38,448 nt of DNA. Source: an uncultured Bacilli bacterium. Its GTDB lineage: Bacteria > Bacillota_I > Bacilli_A > RF39 > UBA660. This document shows, piece by piece, positions 12,616 to 20,995 of the stretch. Below the pieces are notes generated by a model that was not told the origin of the DNA, ran no database searches, and saw only the letters and a list, made by a program, of their open reading frames with translations. The stretch is taken from the NCBI GenBank assembly GCA_934122215.1, contig CAKOWF010000006.1, forward strand, positions 1 to 38,448, read 5' to 3'. A program made the position numbers and the translations under genes. How positions within the stretch are numbered: position 1 is the first letter of the stretch; the number at the start of each line of letters is the position of its first letter.

Positions 12616-12810
12616 ATGAAAAAGTTAATAATACTAGCAATTCTTTTATTAATATTAACAGGATGTAGCACAAAAAATTTATACACATCTGAACACATAG
12701 ATAAAGATACATGTGTAGTATATTTAAGAGCATATCAAGGTGGTATAACTCCTATGTATAATCCTGATGGATCATTAAAATTAGATAGTGATTGTATAGA
12801 AAGAAAGTAG
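12616..12810 (+). CDS. Small phage lipoprotein (64 aa)
   Basis: The signal sequence MKKLIILAILLLILTGCS has a perfect lipobox (LTGC), so the mature lipoprotein starts at Cys 17 and sits on the outer face of the membrane. The mature part holds a YQGGITPMYNPDGSLKL segment, resembling a short motif in DUF6440-type small proteins. AAGGAGG precedes ATG 12616. In a lysogen a surface lipoprotein could act in superinfection exclusion, but its place in an early/middle operon is neutral evidence. Confidence 0.72.
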   Translation: MKKLIILAILLLILTGCSTKNLYTSEHIDKDTCVVYLRAYQGGITPMYNPDGSLKLDSDCIERK

Positions 12811-12818
12811 TAGAAGAA

Positions 12819-12977
12819 ATGGACAAATTTAAAATAATAAAAGAATATGATAATTTTTACTTATATAAGAATGAAAAATTTGGTTATAAAGAATGTTTTA
12901 ATAAAACAGATTATAAACCTGAAAATGGGTATATAACTAGAAAAAGAACTATTTATAATCTACAAACAACTAATTAG
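12819..12977 (+). CDS. Hypothetical (52 aa)
   Basis: ATG 12819 is chosen over an upstream TTG (12792) that would overlap the lipoprotein more. The ribosome site (AGTAGAAGAA) is weak. The sequence is strongly aromatic and charged (FKIIKEYDNFYLYKNEKFGYKECF) and beta-like. Function unknown. Confidence 0.55.
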   Translation: MDKFKIIKEYDNFYLYKNEKFGYKECFNKTDYKPENGYITRKRTIYNLQTTN

Positions 12978-13011
12978 TAATATGGGGGTATTGGTAATTA
13001 GGAGGAATTAA

Positions 13012-13449
13012 ATGAAGACAAAAGAATTAACAATAAAAGAAGCAAATAAGAAAATAGAACAAATAGATAATAAGCTAGAATATTATTTTAATAAAAAAGA
13101 ACAAGCATTTAATAAAACTCAACCTAAAGCAGCAGATATAACAGATAGTATAAAAGGTACTAATGTTTCTGATAAAAATATTCAATATATGATATTATGT
13201 GAAGAATTAGATCCAATTATTGATTCTTTACAAGATGATAAAATTGAATTATTAAATTTCATTGATAGAGAATTAAAAATTTTAAATAAATACAACGAAT
13301 TAGAGCAATTAATAATTTATTATAAAGAACAGTATATTCCCAAAGTAAGAGAAGAAGTAACATGGTATTTTATATCAAAAAAAGTACATGCATCAGAAAG
13401 TACCTGCAAAAGAATATACAGAAGATATAAAAAACAAAGAAATATTTAA
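13012..13449 (+). CDS. ArpU/RinA-like late transcription regulator
   Basis: The 145-residue helical protein has a C-terminal helix-turn-helix (VREEVTWYFISKKVHASESTCKRIYRRYKK) like region 4 of sigma factors, as in ArpU/RinA/LtrC-type regulators that sit just upstream of the packaging genes in Gram-positive phages. It probably activates the late promoter; a tandem TTGACCCG repeat follows its stop codon by 2 bp. AGGAGGAATTAA precedes ATG 13012. Confidence 0.78.
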   Translation: MKTKELTIKEANKKIEQIDNKLEYYFNKKEQAFNKTQPKAADITDSIKGTNVSDKNIQYMILCEELDPIIDSLQDDKIELLNFIDRELKILNKYNELEQLIIYYKEQYIPKVREEVTWYFISKKVHASESTCKRIYRRYKKQRNI

Positions 13450-13450
13450 C

Positions 13451-13490
13451 TTGACCCGCTTTGACCCGTTTAGATGTGTTAAAATGATAT
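13451..13490 (+). promoter_or_regulatory. Predicted late promoter / activator site
   Basis: TTGACCCG occurs at 13451-13458 and 13461-13468, one helical turn apart. The second copy as -35 gives 18 bp to TGATAT (13485-13490), an imperfect -10. A non-ideal promoter preceded by phased repeats fits a promoter that needs the adjacent late regulator. It would transcribe the structured RNA and possibly the late operon beyond the terminator. Confidence 0.55.
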
Positions 13491-13496
13491 TGTGAA

Positions 13497-14121
13497 AAAA
13501 TATAAAACACTATCTCTAGTAGGTAGTGTACTGATGATATTGACGATAGTATAAGATAAATGCGCTAGAGTTACTTTAAGTAGGCTCTAGAAATTTTGGT
13601 GAAAATCCAAATATATATCATTAGTATAGTATCTATTAAAGATACAAAGAATTTACTATTTATCTTGGCTATTGGCAAGCTTATGAACAAAATAGAGGTG
13701 GCAAACGACCAAATGATTTGCATGATGGATTTGTATGTGGTGGGGAAACATTCAGTATTTACTACTCATAGTAAAAGCCAACAAGGTTGAAAGTATCCTT
13801 TGTTAGTAAATGTTATATTTATCTGCAGGTGTGATATAATCTTTGCTAACATAAAAATATAGGCTATCGGTGCGTTTTTGCAATCAAGTTTAATATGTCC
13901 GTAGTATAAATATTTAGAGGTGGATAGAGTCCTATATAGAATAATTTGCAAATAAAACTATATAACTGCCCATGTATCAAAAGCAATTGTTAATGATACT
14001 ACACAATTGTGAAGGACTATATGGAAAATTATTTACTTGATATGGTGCTTATAAAAAGCACTAGTGTAAAACCTTTTATTGCTTACCTATAGCACAAGAA
14101 CAATTAAGTTGTTCTTTTTTT
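13497..14121 (+). ncRNA. Large structured phage RNA, ~625 nt (ROOL/GOLLD-type candidate)
   Basis: No protein gene fits: frames are short, lack ribosome sites and conflict with the helices. Paired elements seen: 13507-13514/13522-13529 (8 bp), a closing helix 13545-13549/13669-13673 plus 13553-13561/13658-13666 (14 bp) enclosing three hairpins (13565-13590, 13595-13611, 13629-13645), 13701-13705/13717-13721, 13758-13764/13769-13775 (7 bp), 13801-13806/13846-13851, 13860-13868/13923-13934 with a 3-nt bulge, 14045-14050/14056-14061, and a terminator at 14096-14121. GTATCA 13974-13979/TGATAC 13994-13999 interlocks with CAATTGT 13984-13990/ACAATTG 14003-14009, a possible pseudoknot. Large ornate RNAs called ROOL and GOLLD occur in phages and are about this size. 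Position between late regulator and terminase fits a lytic-phase RNA. Class membership is inference. Confidence 0.75.
14096..14121 (+). terminator. Intrinsic terminator of the large RNA
   Basis: AAGAACAA (14096-14103), loop TTAAG and TTGTTCTT (14109-14116), with a T run from 14115 to 14121. It sets the 3' end of the structured RNA and separates it, at least partly, from the late genes. Confidence 0.88.
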
Positions 14122-14173
14122 GTACAAGAGTATTAGAAATTCAGCACACAATCCTCGCTAATATTCTTGTACA
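14121..14173. repeat. 16-bp inverted repeat before the late genes
   Basis: TGTACAAGAGTATTAG (14121-14136) pairs with CTAATATTCTTGTACA (14158-14173) with a single G-T, around a 21-nt loop, and can extend into the preceding T run. It follows the terminator directly and is followed by the ribosome site (AAAGAGGG) of the gene at 14193. It may be an RNA processing/stability hairpin or a protein-binding site. Confidence 0.75.
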
Positions 14174-14192
14174 AGAAAGAGGGTAATTTCAT

Positions 14193-14411
14193 ATGAATTA
14201 TAGGATTTATAAAGATGTATCTGGATTTGAATATGTAACAACAACTACTGAAAATAAATTATTTGATGTAATATCAACTATTTCAAGAGATACTCATATA
14301 TTAATAATTCAGCATCATATAAAAGAAGATATGGACGTTCCGTATTTTTGTGGATATGTTGAAAATTTCTTTTATAAAGAACAATCAAAAAGAAAGGTCA
14401 AAACAAAATGA
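14193..14411 (+). CDS. Hypothetical (72 aa)
   Basis: The first gene after the structured RNA; AAAGAGGGT precedes ATG 14193. Begins MNYRIYKDVSGFEYVTTTTENKLFDV, with a mixed alpha/beta pattern and a basic tail (KEQSKRKVKTK). The adjacent inverted repeat may regulate it. Function unknown. Confidence 0.65.
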   Translation: MNYRIYKDVSGFEYVTTTTENKLFDVISTISRDTHILIIQHHIKEDMDVPYFCGYVENFFYKEQSKRKVKTK

Positions 14412-14494
14412 ATAATGAGGGAATAATAATATTTTTAATATTATATGTGGTAATAATATGGAAAAAATGGAAAAAATCAAAAGAGAAAAGATAG
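14408..14494 (+). CDS. Possible 28-residue membrane peptide
   Basis: The start overlaps the previous stop (ATGA). One hydrophobic segment (GIIIFLILYVVIIW) is followed by a basic tail (KKWKKSKEKR), the shape of a small membrane peptide. The ribosome site (AAAGG) is distant, so translation would rely on coupling. Very short; uncertain. Confidence 0.4.
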   Translation: MNNEGIIIFLILYVVIIWKKWKKSKEKR

Positions 14495-14616
14495 ACTTAT
14501 GCATAAAGCATCCTAGTTGCAGAAATTGCCCTAGAAATGCTCGATGTGAAAGAGAATATCAAGATATAGAGAAGGTGAAAAAATGGCAAGGAAAGGAAAC
14601 TATGAAGAAAAAATAA
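14458..14616 (+). CDS. Possible small Cys-rich protein (52 aa)
   Basis: The frame contains CIKHPSCRNCPRNARCE, a compact four-Cys motif suggestive of zinc binding and unlikely by chance. It overlaps the previous frame by 37 bp and the terminase small subunit start by 34 bp. The ribosome site is weak. The Cys motif is the main support. Confidence 0.45.
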   Translation: MEKMEKIKREKIDLCIKHPSCRNCPRNARCEREYQDIEKVKKWQGKETMKKK

Positions 14617-15053
14617 AACCTAAATTTGCTCTTATTAGATCCTGGAAACGAAATGATTTAACAGACATAGAAATATGTGATAAGTTAGGTATTAAAAAAT
14701 CTGCTTTTTATAATTATAAAAATAAGTATCCAGAATTTAAAGAAATATTAGATCATGATAAAGAATTAACTGATGCTGAAGTAGAAGATAATGCTTTAGA
14801 TAATGCTAAAGGTTTTTTATATGAAGAAGAACAAGTTTTCACCGAAAAAGAAATTTTTTATAATGATGATGGAAAAAAGATAAAAGAAATAACGAAACCT
14901 AAAATAATAACAGTTACCAAAAGAAAATTATCTGATCAACAAGCAGTACAATGGTGGCTGAAAAATAGGAAACCTGAAACATGGAAAGATAAAAGAGAAT
15001 TTGATGTTGGAAATACTGATGGTCAACCATTTAAGCTAGAGGATGTTATTTAA
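14583..15053 (+). CDS. terS: Terminase small subunit
   Basis: The 156-residue protein opens with a helix-turn-helix for DNA recognition (WKRNDLTDIEICDKLGIKKSAFYNYKNKYPEF), has a central helical/beta oligomerisation part and ends with LSDQQAVQWWLKNRKPETWKDKREFD, a tail typical of terS. AGAAGGTG precedes ATG 14583. The stop overlaps the terL start (TAATG). It selects phage DNA and hands it to TerL for packaging. Confidence 0.88.
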   Translation: MARKGNYEEKIKPKFALIRSWKRNDLTDIEICDKLGIKKSAFYNYKNKYPEFKEILDHDKELTDAEVEDNALDNAKGFLYEEEQVFTEKEIFYNDDGKKIKEITKPKIITVTKRKLSDQQAVQWWLKNRKPETWKDKREFDVGNTDGQPFKLEDVI

Positions 15054-16840
15054 TGTGCTATACGGCAGATTATTTAATAGAAAGAAGAAAAATAAAATGG
15101 AATGAAGACCATAACATTGAACGAGATAAAATATTTAGAAATGCAGTAGCAAATGAAATAATTAAAAATGAAAGTTTAAGAAATAAATTAAAGAATGATC
15201 CATCTAAATTAATCGAATTAGTTTTTATAATAGTAGATAAGGATAAAAATACCGTTCCATTTTTCTTAAATGAAGTTCAAAAAGATTTTTTTGAAAAAGT
15301 AAACCAAGCAAAAGAAGACTATAAAAAGGGATTGATAACTTCAATTTCTTTTTTAATTCTTAAAGGTAGACAGCAAGGATTTACAACCGCTATTACTGCT
15401 TATCAGCTATCATGTACCATTTTAAATCGAAATTTTGAAGGATATACAATAGCTGATACTACATCAAATGCAGAAAGTATATTTGAAAATAAAGCTAAGT
15501 ACATGCATTCAAACTTACCAACTTGTCTAAAACCCACAGAAAAATATAACAATAAAAGGCAATTAAGGTTTGAAAAAATAAATAGTTCTTGGTCAATCGA
15601 TGCAGCAACTAAAGAAATGGGACGTTCAAGAACAATAAACTTCCTTCATGCTTCAGAGTGTGCATTTTGGAATTTTGGTATTGCAGTTACGCAAGCTTCT
15701 TTAGGAGAAGCTTTAACAAAAAATAGTATTAAGATATATGAATCTACAGCTAACGGATTTAATGATTATAAATCAATGTGGGATAGTGGAAATTATATTA
15801 ATTGTTTTTATGAATGGTGGAGAAATAAAGAATACAAATTAAATTTTGAATCTTTAGAAATAGAAAATGAATTCATAAAAAACATTAATACTAAAAATGA
15901 TTGGATATATGAACGTTTAAAATGGCTGTTAGATGTAAAAAAATTAGATAAAAATCAACTTTATTGGTATTTTAAAAAATATAAAGGATATATACAAAAA
16001 GACCTCATTAAACAAGAATATCCATGTACACCAGAAGAAGCATTTATTAGTAGTGGACAATGTGCATTTGATACTGAAATATTAATACATCGATTAAATG
16101 AAATTAAACAACATAAAGTTTTAAAAACAGGTTATTTTACTTATGATGAAGAAGCAATTCTTAGTGGTCAAATGAAAAATATTAAATGGGTAAACGATAA
16201 AAATGGTTACATTAAAATATTCGAATTGCCTAATTTAAAGCAATACTGTATTGGTGGAGATACTGCTGGAGATGGGTCAGATTATTTTATTGGCCAAGTA
16301 TTAGATGCTAAAACAGGAAATCAAGTAGCTATTTTGTCTCATCAAATGGATAGTGATATATATGCTAGACAAATGTATTGTTTAGGTAAATATTACAAAA
16401 ATGCATTAATAGGTATAGAAATCAATTATGATAGTCATCCTCAAAAAGAACTTGAAAGACTAGGATATGATAATTTCTATATACGTGAAAGGGAAGATAC
16501 AATAACAGGTAGACTGGAAAAGAAATATGGCTTTTCAACAAATAAATTTACAAGACCAAATATTATCAATAATTTAGTAAGAATTGCAAGGGATACCCCA
16601 GAAATAATTAATGATGAGGAAACAATCATGGAAATGCTAGTATTTGTAAAGAACGAATCAGGAAAACCAGAAGCACAAAATGGATTTCATGATGATAGAG
16701 TTATGGCGCTAGCAATCGCTCATCACATAAGAAGCCAAGTGAGAATTGAAGAAGAACCAATCATACCAGAAACGAGATTTAATTTTAATTCTGAAAAACC
16801 AATAATGGCTGATTATGGAGAAACAATAGAAATAATTTAG
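15053..16840 (+). CDS. terL: Terminase large subunit (packaging ATPase/nuclease)
   Basis: The 595-residue protein has an N-terminal ATPase with Walker A-like KGRQQGFTTA, Walker B-like TINFLHASECAFW and coupling motif ESTANG. The C-terminal RNase H-like nuclease shows acidic residues in CIGGDTAGDGSD, LIGIEINYD and GFHDDRVMALA. It cuts concatemers and pumps DNA through the portal. Length and motif set are normal for a headful-type large terminase. Its start overlaps the terS stop, so the two are coupled. Confidence 0.96.
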   Translation: MCYTADYLIERRKIKWNEDHNIERDKIFRNAVANEIIKNESLRNKLKNDPSKLIELVFIIVDKDKNTVPFFLNEVQKDFFEKVNQAKEDYKKGLITSISFLILKGRQQGFTTAITAYQLSCTILNRNFEGYTIADTTSNAESIFENKAKYMHSNLPTCLKPTEKYNNKRQLRFEKINSSWSIDAATKEMGRSRTINFLHASECAFWNFGIAVTQASLGEALTKNSIKIYESTANGFNDYKSMWDSGNYINCFYEWWRNKEYKLNFESLEIENEFIKNINTKNDWIYERLKWLLDVKKLDKNQLYWYFKKYKGYIQKDLIKQEYPCTPEEAFISSGQCAFDTEILIHRLNEIKQHKVLKTGYFTYDEEAILSGQMKNIKWVNDKNGYIKIFELPNLKQYCIGGDTAGDGSDYFIGQVLDAKTGNQVAILSHQMDSDIYARQMYCLGKYYKNALIGIEINYDSHPQKELERLGYDNFYIREREDTITGRLEKKYGFSTNKFTRPNIINNLVRIARDTPEIINDEETIMEMLVFVKNESGKPEAQNGFHDDRVMALAIAHHIRSQVRIEEEPIIPETRFNFNSEKPIMADYGETIEII

Positions 16841-16848
16841 GAGGACAT

Positions 16849-16998
16849 ATGAAAAAACAACAATTAAGAGAAATATTAAAAGAACGTGAAAAAGAAAATT
16901 GTGTTGTTATTGAAGATAATACAATCAAATACATAGTACCTAAAAAAAAGAAAAGAAATTTTTTTAAGTTTTTGAAATCTAAAAAGGTTGATAAATAA
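16849..16998 (+). CDS. Small basic protein (49 aa)
   Basis: ATG 16849 follows AGGAGG. The acidic/basic helix (LREILKEREKENC) is followed by strands and a very basic tail (PKKKKRNFFKFLKSKKVDK). The stop overlaps the next start. Located between terL and portal. Function unknown. Confidence 0.6.
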   Translation: MKKQQLREILKEREKENCVVIEDNTIKYIVPKKKKRNFFKFLKSKKVDK

Positions 16999-17252
16999 TG
17001 GAAATAATAATATCAAATGTCATAAATGGCATTTTTATTTTATTAGCTTATACATTAGGATTAAAACATGGTCAAAAGTTATCTAAGAACGAAAACATAG
17101 AATTACCTAAAAATCCTATAAAAGAATATAAAGAAAATAAGATTTCAAGAGAATTAGAAAAAGTGCAAAACGAAGATATTACTAGACTTAATAATATATT
17201 AAAAAATATAGATAGTTACGATGGTACGAGTGACGGTCAGGAGGAGATATAA
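16998..17252 (+). CDS. N-terminally anchored small protein (84 aa)
   Basis: The N-terminal hydrophobic segment (EIIISNVINGIFILLAYTLGL, residues 2-22) is followed by a charged helical region ending in DGTSDGQEEI. It probably sits in the membrane with a cytoplasmic tail. GGAGG in its end serves the portal gene. Function unknown. Confidence 0.62.
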   Translation: MEIIISNVINGIFILLAYTLGLKHGQKLSKNENIELPKNPIKEYKENKISRELEKVQNEDITRLNNILKNIDSYDGTSDGQEEI

Positions 17253-17255
17253 TTT

Positions 17256-18920
17256 ATGAAAAAGCAAGAAAATGAATTAAAAGAAACTCCTCTATGGGAA
17301 ATGTATGATAAAGGTGTTAATTATAATAATTTAATTAATTTGTATAGTAATACTGATAAATGTTTTAGATTTTATAATGGTGATCAATGGTCAGGATTAA
17401 AATCGGGAGAAATACAACCTGTAACTTATCCAATAATAGAACCAATAGTAAATTATAAAGTAAGTACAATAAATCAAAACATCTGGGCAATACATTTTTC
17501 AAGTGACAATTTTGATAATTTAGAAAATAGAGAAATTTATAACAAAGCATGTGAATTATTAAATAAAAGAGTAGCACGTGTTTGGGAAAAAGATTTTATG
17601 GATTATAAAGTTAGAAGAGTGTCAACTGATTCAGCAGTAATTGGTGAAGGTGTTGTCTATGTAGATTATGATGAAGAATCAGATAATCCTATAAATGAAA
17701 TTTTAAATAATACTGATATTTGTTATGGAAATGAAAATTCAAGTGATATTCAATCACAACCATATATTATTATAAAAACTCGTAGACCTTTAGAAAAAGT
17801 AAAAGCATTAGCTAGAAAAAAAGGTATATCAGAAGAAGAAATAGAAAAAATTACAAGTGATCAACAAGTAAATGAAGAAGCTGGAGATTCAGCTAAAAAT
17901 GAAGTAAATGATATGTGTACTGTTGTTACAAAAATGTATAAAGATAATGGTAATGTTTATTTTGAAAGAGCTACAAGGTATGTAACTATTCAAAAAAATA
18001 CTAATACAGGATTAACATTATATCCTTTAGCACATATGATTTGGAAAGAAGTTAAAGGTTCTGCTAGAGGTGTAGGAGAAGTTATATATTTAATACCAAA
18101 TCAAATAGAGATTAATAGAACTTTAATGAGAAGGGTATTAATTGTTAAATTATGTGCTTATCCAAAGTACATAGTAGCAATAGATAAATTAGTAAATCCA
18201 AATGATGCTGATAAAGTAGGAATAACTTTAAGAGCAACTGGTAAAGAAGTAGACGATGTAAGAAAAATATTTTCATCTACTACACCAGCAAGCATGAGTA
18301 ATGATGCTAATTTAATTCAAGAAGAAATGATTAGTAAGACAAGAGAGTTAAGAAATGCTAGTGAACTCGCAACTGGAAATGTAGATCCATCTGATGCATC
18401 AGGTAAGGCAATTCTTGCAGTACAACAAGCAAGTAATTTACCTTTAAATGAACATATTCTAGCACTTAAAACTTTTATTGAAGATTTAGGACGAATTTAT
18501 TTAGATATGTGGATAGCATATGCTGAAAATGGACTAAATATTGTTGATGTTGAAAGACAAAATATGAAAGATATTGATATTGTTAGAAATGTAACATCAG
18601 AAATATTAAGTCAATTAAAAGCAACAGTTAAAGTAGATATAACACCTAAATCACCATATGACAAATTAGCTGTAGAACAAAGTTTAGAAAATCTATTAAA
18701 GAATAATTACATAACTTTTGAAGAATATGTAAATGCATTAGATGATGATTCAGTAATGCCAAAACAAAAATTATTAGATATTTTAAAAAGTCAAAAAGAA
18801 AAACAAGCATTAATTCAAAATCAAAAATTACAAGCTCAAAATATGATTAATAAAGCAAATAATGTAATGAATATTGCTGATTCTTATAATGAAGCACAAC
18901 AAGTATATCAAGGCACTTAA
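17256..18920 (+). CDS. Portal protein
   Basis: The 554-residue protein follows terL and precedes scaffold and coat genes. The N-terminal region (LINLYSNTDKCFRFYNGDQWSG) and central segments (YVDYDEE, YPLAHMIWKEVKGSARGVGEVIYLIPNQIEINRTLMRR) read like P22-type or related podoviral portals. A long C-terminal helical part (residues ~400-554, Gln/Asn-rich) would form the crown/barrel. The portal ring is the packaging channel and tail attachment site. Confidence 0.85.
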   Translation: MKKQENELKETPLWEMYDKGVNYNNLINLYSNTDKCFRFYNGDQWSGLKSGEIQPVTYPIIEPIVNYKVSTINQNIWAIHFSSDNFDNLENREIYNKACELLNKRVARVWEKDFMDYKVRRVSTDSAVIGEGVVYVDYDEESDNPINEILNNTDICYGNENSSDIQSQPYIIIKTRRPLEKVKALARKKGISEEEIEKITSDQQVNEEAGDSAKNEVNDMCTVVTKMYKDNGNVYFERATRYVTIQKNTNTGLTLYPLAHMIWKEVKGSARGVGEVIYLIPNQIEINRTLMRRVLIVKLCAYPKYIVAIDKLVNPNDADKVGITLRATGKEVDDVRKIFSSTTPASMSNDANLIQEEMISKTRELRNASELATGNVDPSDASGKAILAVQQASNLPLNEHILALKTFIEDLGRIYLDMWIAYAENGLNIVDVERQNMKDIDIVRNVTSEILSQLKATVKVDITPKSPYDKLAVEQSLENLLKNNYITFEEYVNALDDDSVMPKQKLLDILKSQKEKQALIQNQKLQAQNMINKANNVMNIADSYNEAQQVYQGT

Positions 18921-18933
18921 TAGGTGCTTTTTT
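18911..18933 (+). terminator. Terminator-like hairpin at the portal stop
   Basis: AGGCAC (18911-18916) pairs with GTGCTT (18924-18929, one G-T) around a loop containing the portal stop codon, followed by a T run to 18933. A second hairpin (TATGGTC 18935-18941 with GACCATA 18951-18957) follows at once. It would attenuate rather than stop late transcription and may raise scaffold/coat independence. Confidence 0.65.
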
Positions 18934-18992
18934 ATATGGTCTAACATATCGACCATAAAAATGTATGGTGACCAAAAGTCAAGGAGGAAAAA

Positions 18993-19859
18993 ATGGAAAA
19001 TGAAGAAATGTTAGAACAAACTAACGAAACTGAAAATGTAGAAACACAAACTACAGAAGAAAATGTGGAAGGTATAGATTTAACTGATACCACTGAATCT
19101 GCAGAAGAAATTGAAACAGAAGAAGAAAAACAAGAAGTTAAAAGTTTAAAGGATTTACTAAAAGAAAATCCACAATATCAAGAACAATTTAACACAATGA
19201 TTAAATCAAGACTTGATAGAAAAGATAGAGACTATCAAAAGGAACTATCTAAATATAAAAACATCGAATCAGTTTTAAATAAAGGACTAGGTGTTAATTC
19301 TTTAGATGAAGCTGACCAAAGATTAAGAAGTTTTTATAAGGAACAAGGAATTAATATTCCAGAACCACAAAAACCAGGTTTAAGTGATAAAGAATTAGAA
19401 ATATTAGGTTCTGCAGAGGCAGACGAAATAATCGAGTTGGGTTTAGATGCCGCAGAAGAAGAAGCTAATAAATTGGCACAAAAAGGTCATGAAAATTGGA
19501 ATACAAAGGAACGAGCAACTTTTGCTAAATTAGCATCAACTCTTAATTATGAAAAACAAAAACAAGAATTAAAGACGATTGGTGCAGATGTAACTCTATT
19601 AGATTCAAAAGAATTTAAAGATTTTGCTAAACAATTTCAAGCAAGTACTGATGTAAAAACAATTTATAATCTTTATTCAACATCACATAAATCAAAAGAA
19701 AAAAATTATGAAAAAATGGGAAGTATGAAAAATAATCCAAATAACAATGAAATAAAAGACTTCTATACTTATGAAGAAAGTCTTAAATTTACAAAAGAAG
19801 ATTTTGATAAAAATCCAAAGTTGTTTGAGGCTGTAGAACGTTCAATGTTAAAATGGTAA
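18993..19859 (+). CDS. Scaffolding protein
   Basis: Placed directly before the coat gene. Residues 1-55 are extremely acidic (Glu/Thr-rich), then comes a helical centre with RLDRKDRDYQKELSKYKNIESVL, and the C-terminal ~60 residues end LFEAVERSMLKW. An acidic N terminus, a coiled middle and a small C-terminal coat-binding end are normal for Gram-positive phage scaffolds. AAGGAGG precedes ATG 18993. It directs procapsid assembly and then leaves. Confidence 0.82.
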   Translation: MENEEMLEQTNETENVETQTTEENVEGIDLTDTTESAEEIETEEEKQEVKSLKDLLKENPQYQEQFNTMIKSRLDRKDRDYQKELSKYKNIESVLNKGLGVNSLDEADQRLRSFYKEQGINIPEPQKPGLSDKELEILGSAEADEIIELGLDAAEEEANKLAQKGHENWNTKERATFAKLASTLNYEKQKQELKTIGADVTLLDSKEFKDFAKQFQASTDVKTIYNLYSTSHKSKEKNYEKMGSMKNNPNNNEIKDFYTYEESLKFTKEDFDKNPKLFEAVERSMLKW

Positions 19860-19905
19860 GAATCATATTCCTATTTTTATATACCAATAGGAAGGATGAG
19901 AAAAT

Positions 19906-20901
19906 ATGGTAAAAAAATTTCAACAAACAATTTGGTCTAAAAAGATCCAAGATGCGTTAGAAAGAAAAACTAAATTAGTAGGTAACTGTACTACTAAATA
20001 TGAAGGTGATTGCAAATATGCACAAACAGTTAAAATTTTAGGTGTTGGTGATCCAACAATCAATCCATATACAGGTGGAGATATTAATATTGAAGAAATG
20101 AGTGATACTGATCAATTATTAACTATCGATGTTCAAAATTATTTTGCATTCGAAGTTAAAGATGTTGATAAAGCACAATCTGTTCCTGGATTACCAGAAA
20201 AATATCAAAAGAAAGCTGTACATAAATTAGCAGTAAAAAGAGATGAATTTATTGGTAAATTAGTTGCTGGTAAAGCTCAAAGTACTGTACAAGAAGTTGC
20301 TACTACATATGCAAAAACTACAGATACATCATTAACTGCTTCAAAAGATTATTTTACACGTAGTGGAGCAGGTACAACTGAATCTCCATATAGATATACT
20401 TTAGTATTAAATCCAGTAGTAGGAGATATTTCTAATTATTATGAAGCAACTGGTACTTATAAAGATGGTGCTGTTAATAAAATCACTGCATCAGCTAAAA
20501 CTCAAGCGGCTGTTAAAACTGCAATTGATAGTGCAATTGTTGCTTTACGTGAAAGAGATTTTGAAGGTGATGGTGTAATTGAAATTACTCCTGCAATATA
20601 CAATGTTTTCAAAAATAATTTAATTGAATTATCTACAAACAATACAGAATTAATTAATCGTGGTGTTGTAGGAATGTATGATACATATGAAGTAGTAATG
20701 TCAAATTCTTTATATAAAGATTCAAGAAAAACTTATTGTATGGCTCGTTCAAAAGAAGCTGTTGCTTTTGCTGGACAAATCAATGAAGTAGAAGCTGGTA
20801 GAATGGAAAAAAGATTCTCTGATTATATTAGAGGGTTAGATACATTTGGTGCTAAAATTATCGCTCAAGATGAATTAGAATTAATTGAAATACCTGTATA
20901 G
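19906..20901 (+). CDS. Major capsid (coat) protein
   Basis: The 331-residue protein after the scaffold has the HK97-fold signature seen in P22-type and related coats: an N-terminal arm (FQQTIWSKKIQDALERKTKLV), an E-loop/spine segment (LLTIDVQNYFAFEVKDVDKAQ), an A-domain (ITPAIYNVFKNNLIELSTNN, GMYDTYEVVMSNSLY) and a C-terminal strand region (GLDTFGAKIIAQDELELIEI). Codons here are more G/C-ending than in the neighbours, consistent with very high expression. A small hairpin (TCCTAT/ATAGGA) precedes the ribosome site. Confidence 0.88.
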   Translation: MVKKFQQTIWSKKIQDALERKTKLVGNCTTKYEGDCKYAQTVKILGVGDPTINPYTGGDINIEEMSDTDQLLTIDVQNYFAFEVKDVDKAQSVPGLPEKYQKKAVHKLAVKRDEFIGKLVAGKAQSTVQEVATTYAKTTDTSLTASKDYFTRSGAGTTESPYRYTLVLNPVVGDISNYYEATGTYKDGAVNKITASAKTQAAVKTAIDSAIVALRERDFEGDGVIEITPAIYNVFKNNLIELSTNNTELINRGVVGMYDTYEVVMSNSLYKDSRKTYCMARSKEAVAFAGQINEVEAGRMEKRFSDYIRGLDTFGAKIIAQDELELIEIPV

Positions 20902-20904
20902 TAT

Positions 20905-20969
20905 AAGAAGCTTAATGCTTCTTTTATCGTGTTGCTAGCGCTTATATTAGTGCAATTCTAATAAACACG
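20905..20969 (+). terminator. Hairpin pair after the coat gene
   Basis: AAGAAGC (20905-20911) pairs with GCTTCTT (20917-20923) and a short T run, a modest intrinsic terminator. A larger structure follows: CGTGTT (20928-20933) with AACACG (20964-20969), enclosing GCGC/GTGC (20938-20941/20950-20953). Together they probably attenuate transcription or stabilise the coat mRNA 3' end. Confidence 0.6.
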
Positions 20970-20995
20970 ACTAATTAGAAAGAAGGAATATAAAT

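Noticed and set aside
13596..13790. 64-codon plus-strand frame in the structured-RNA region
   Set aside because: No ribosome site or ATG with proper spacing, unnatural composition, and it runs through several helices. The minus-strand frame 13766-13951 fails in the same way.
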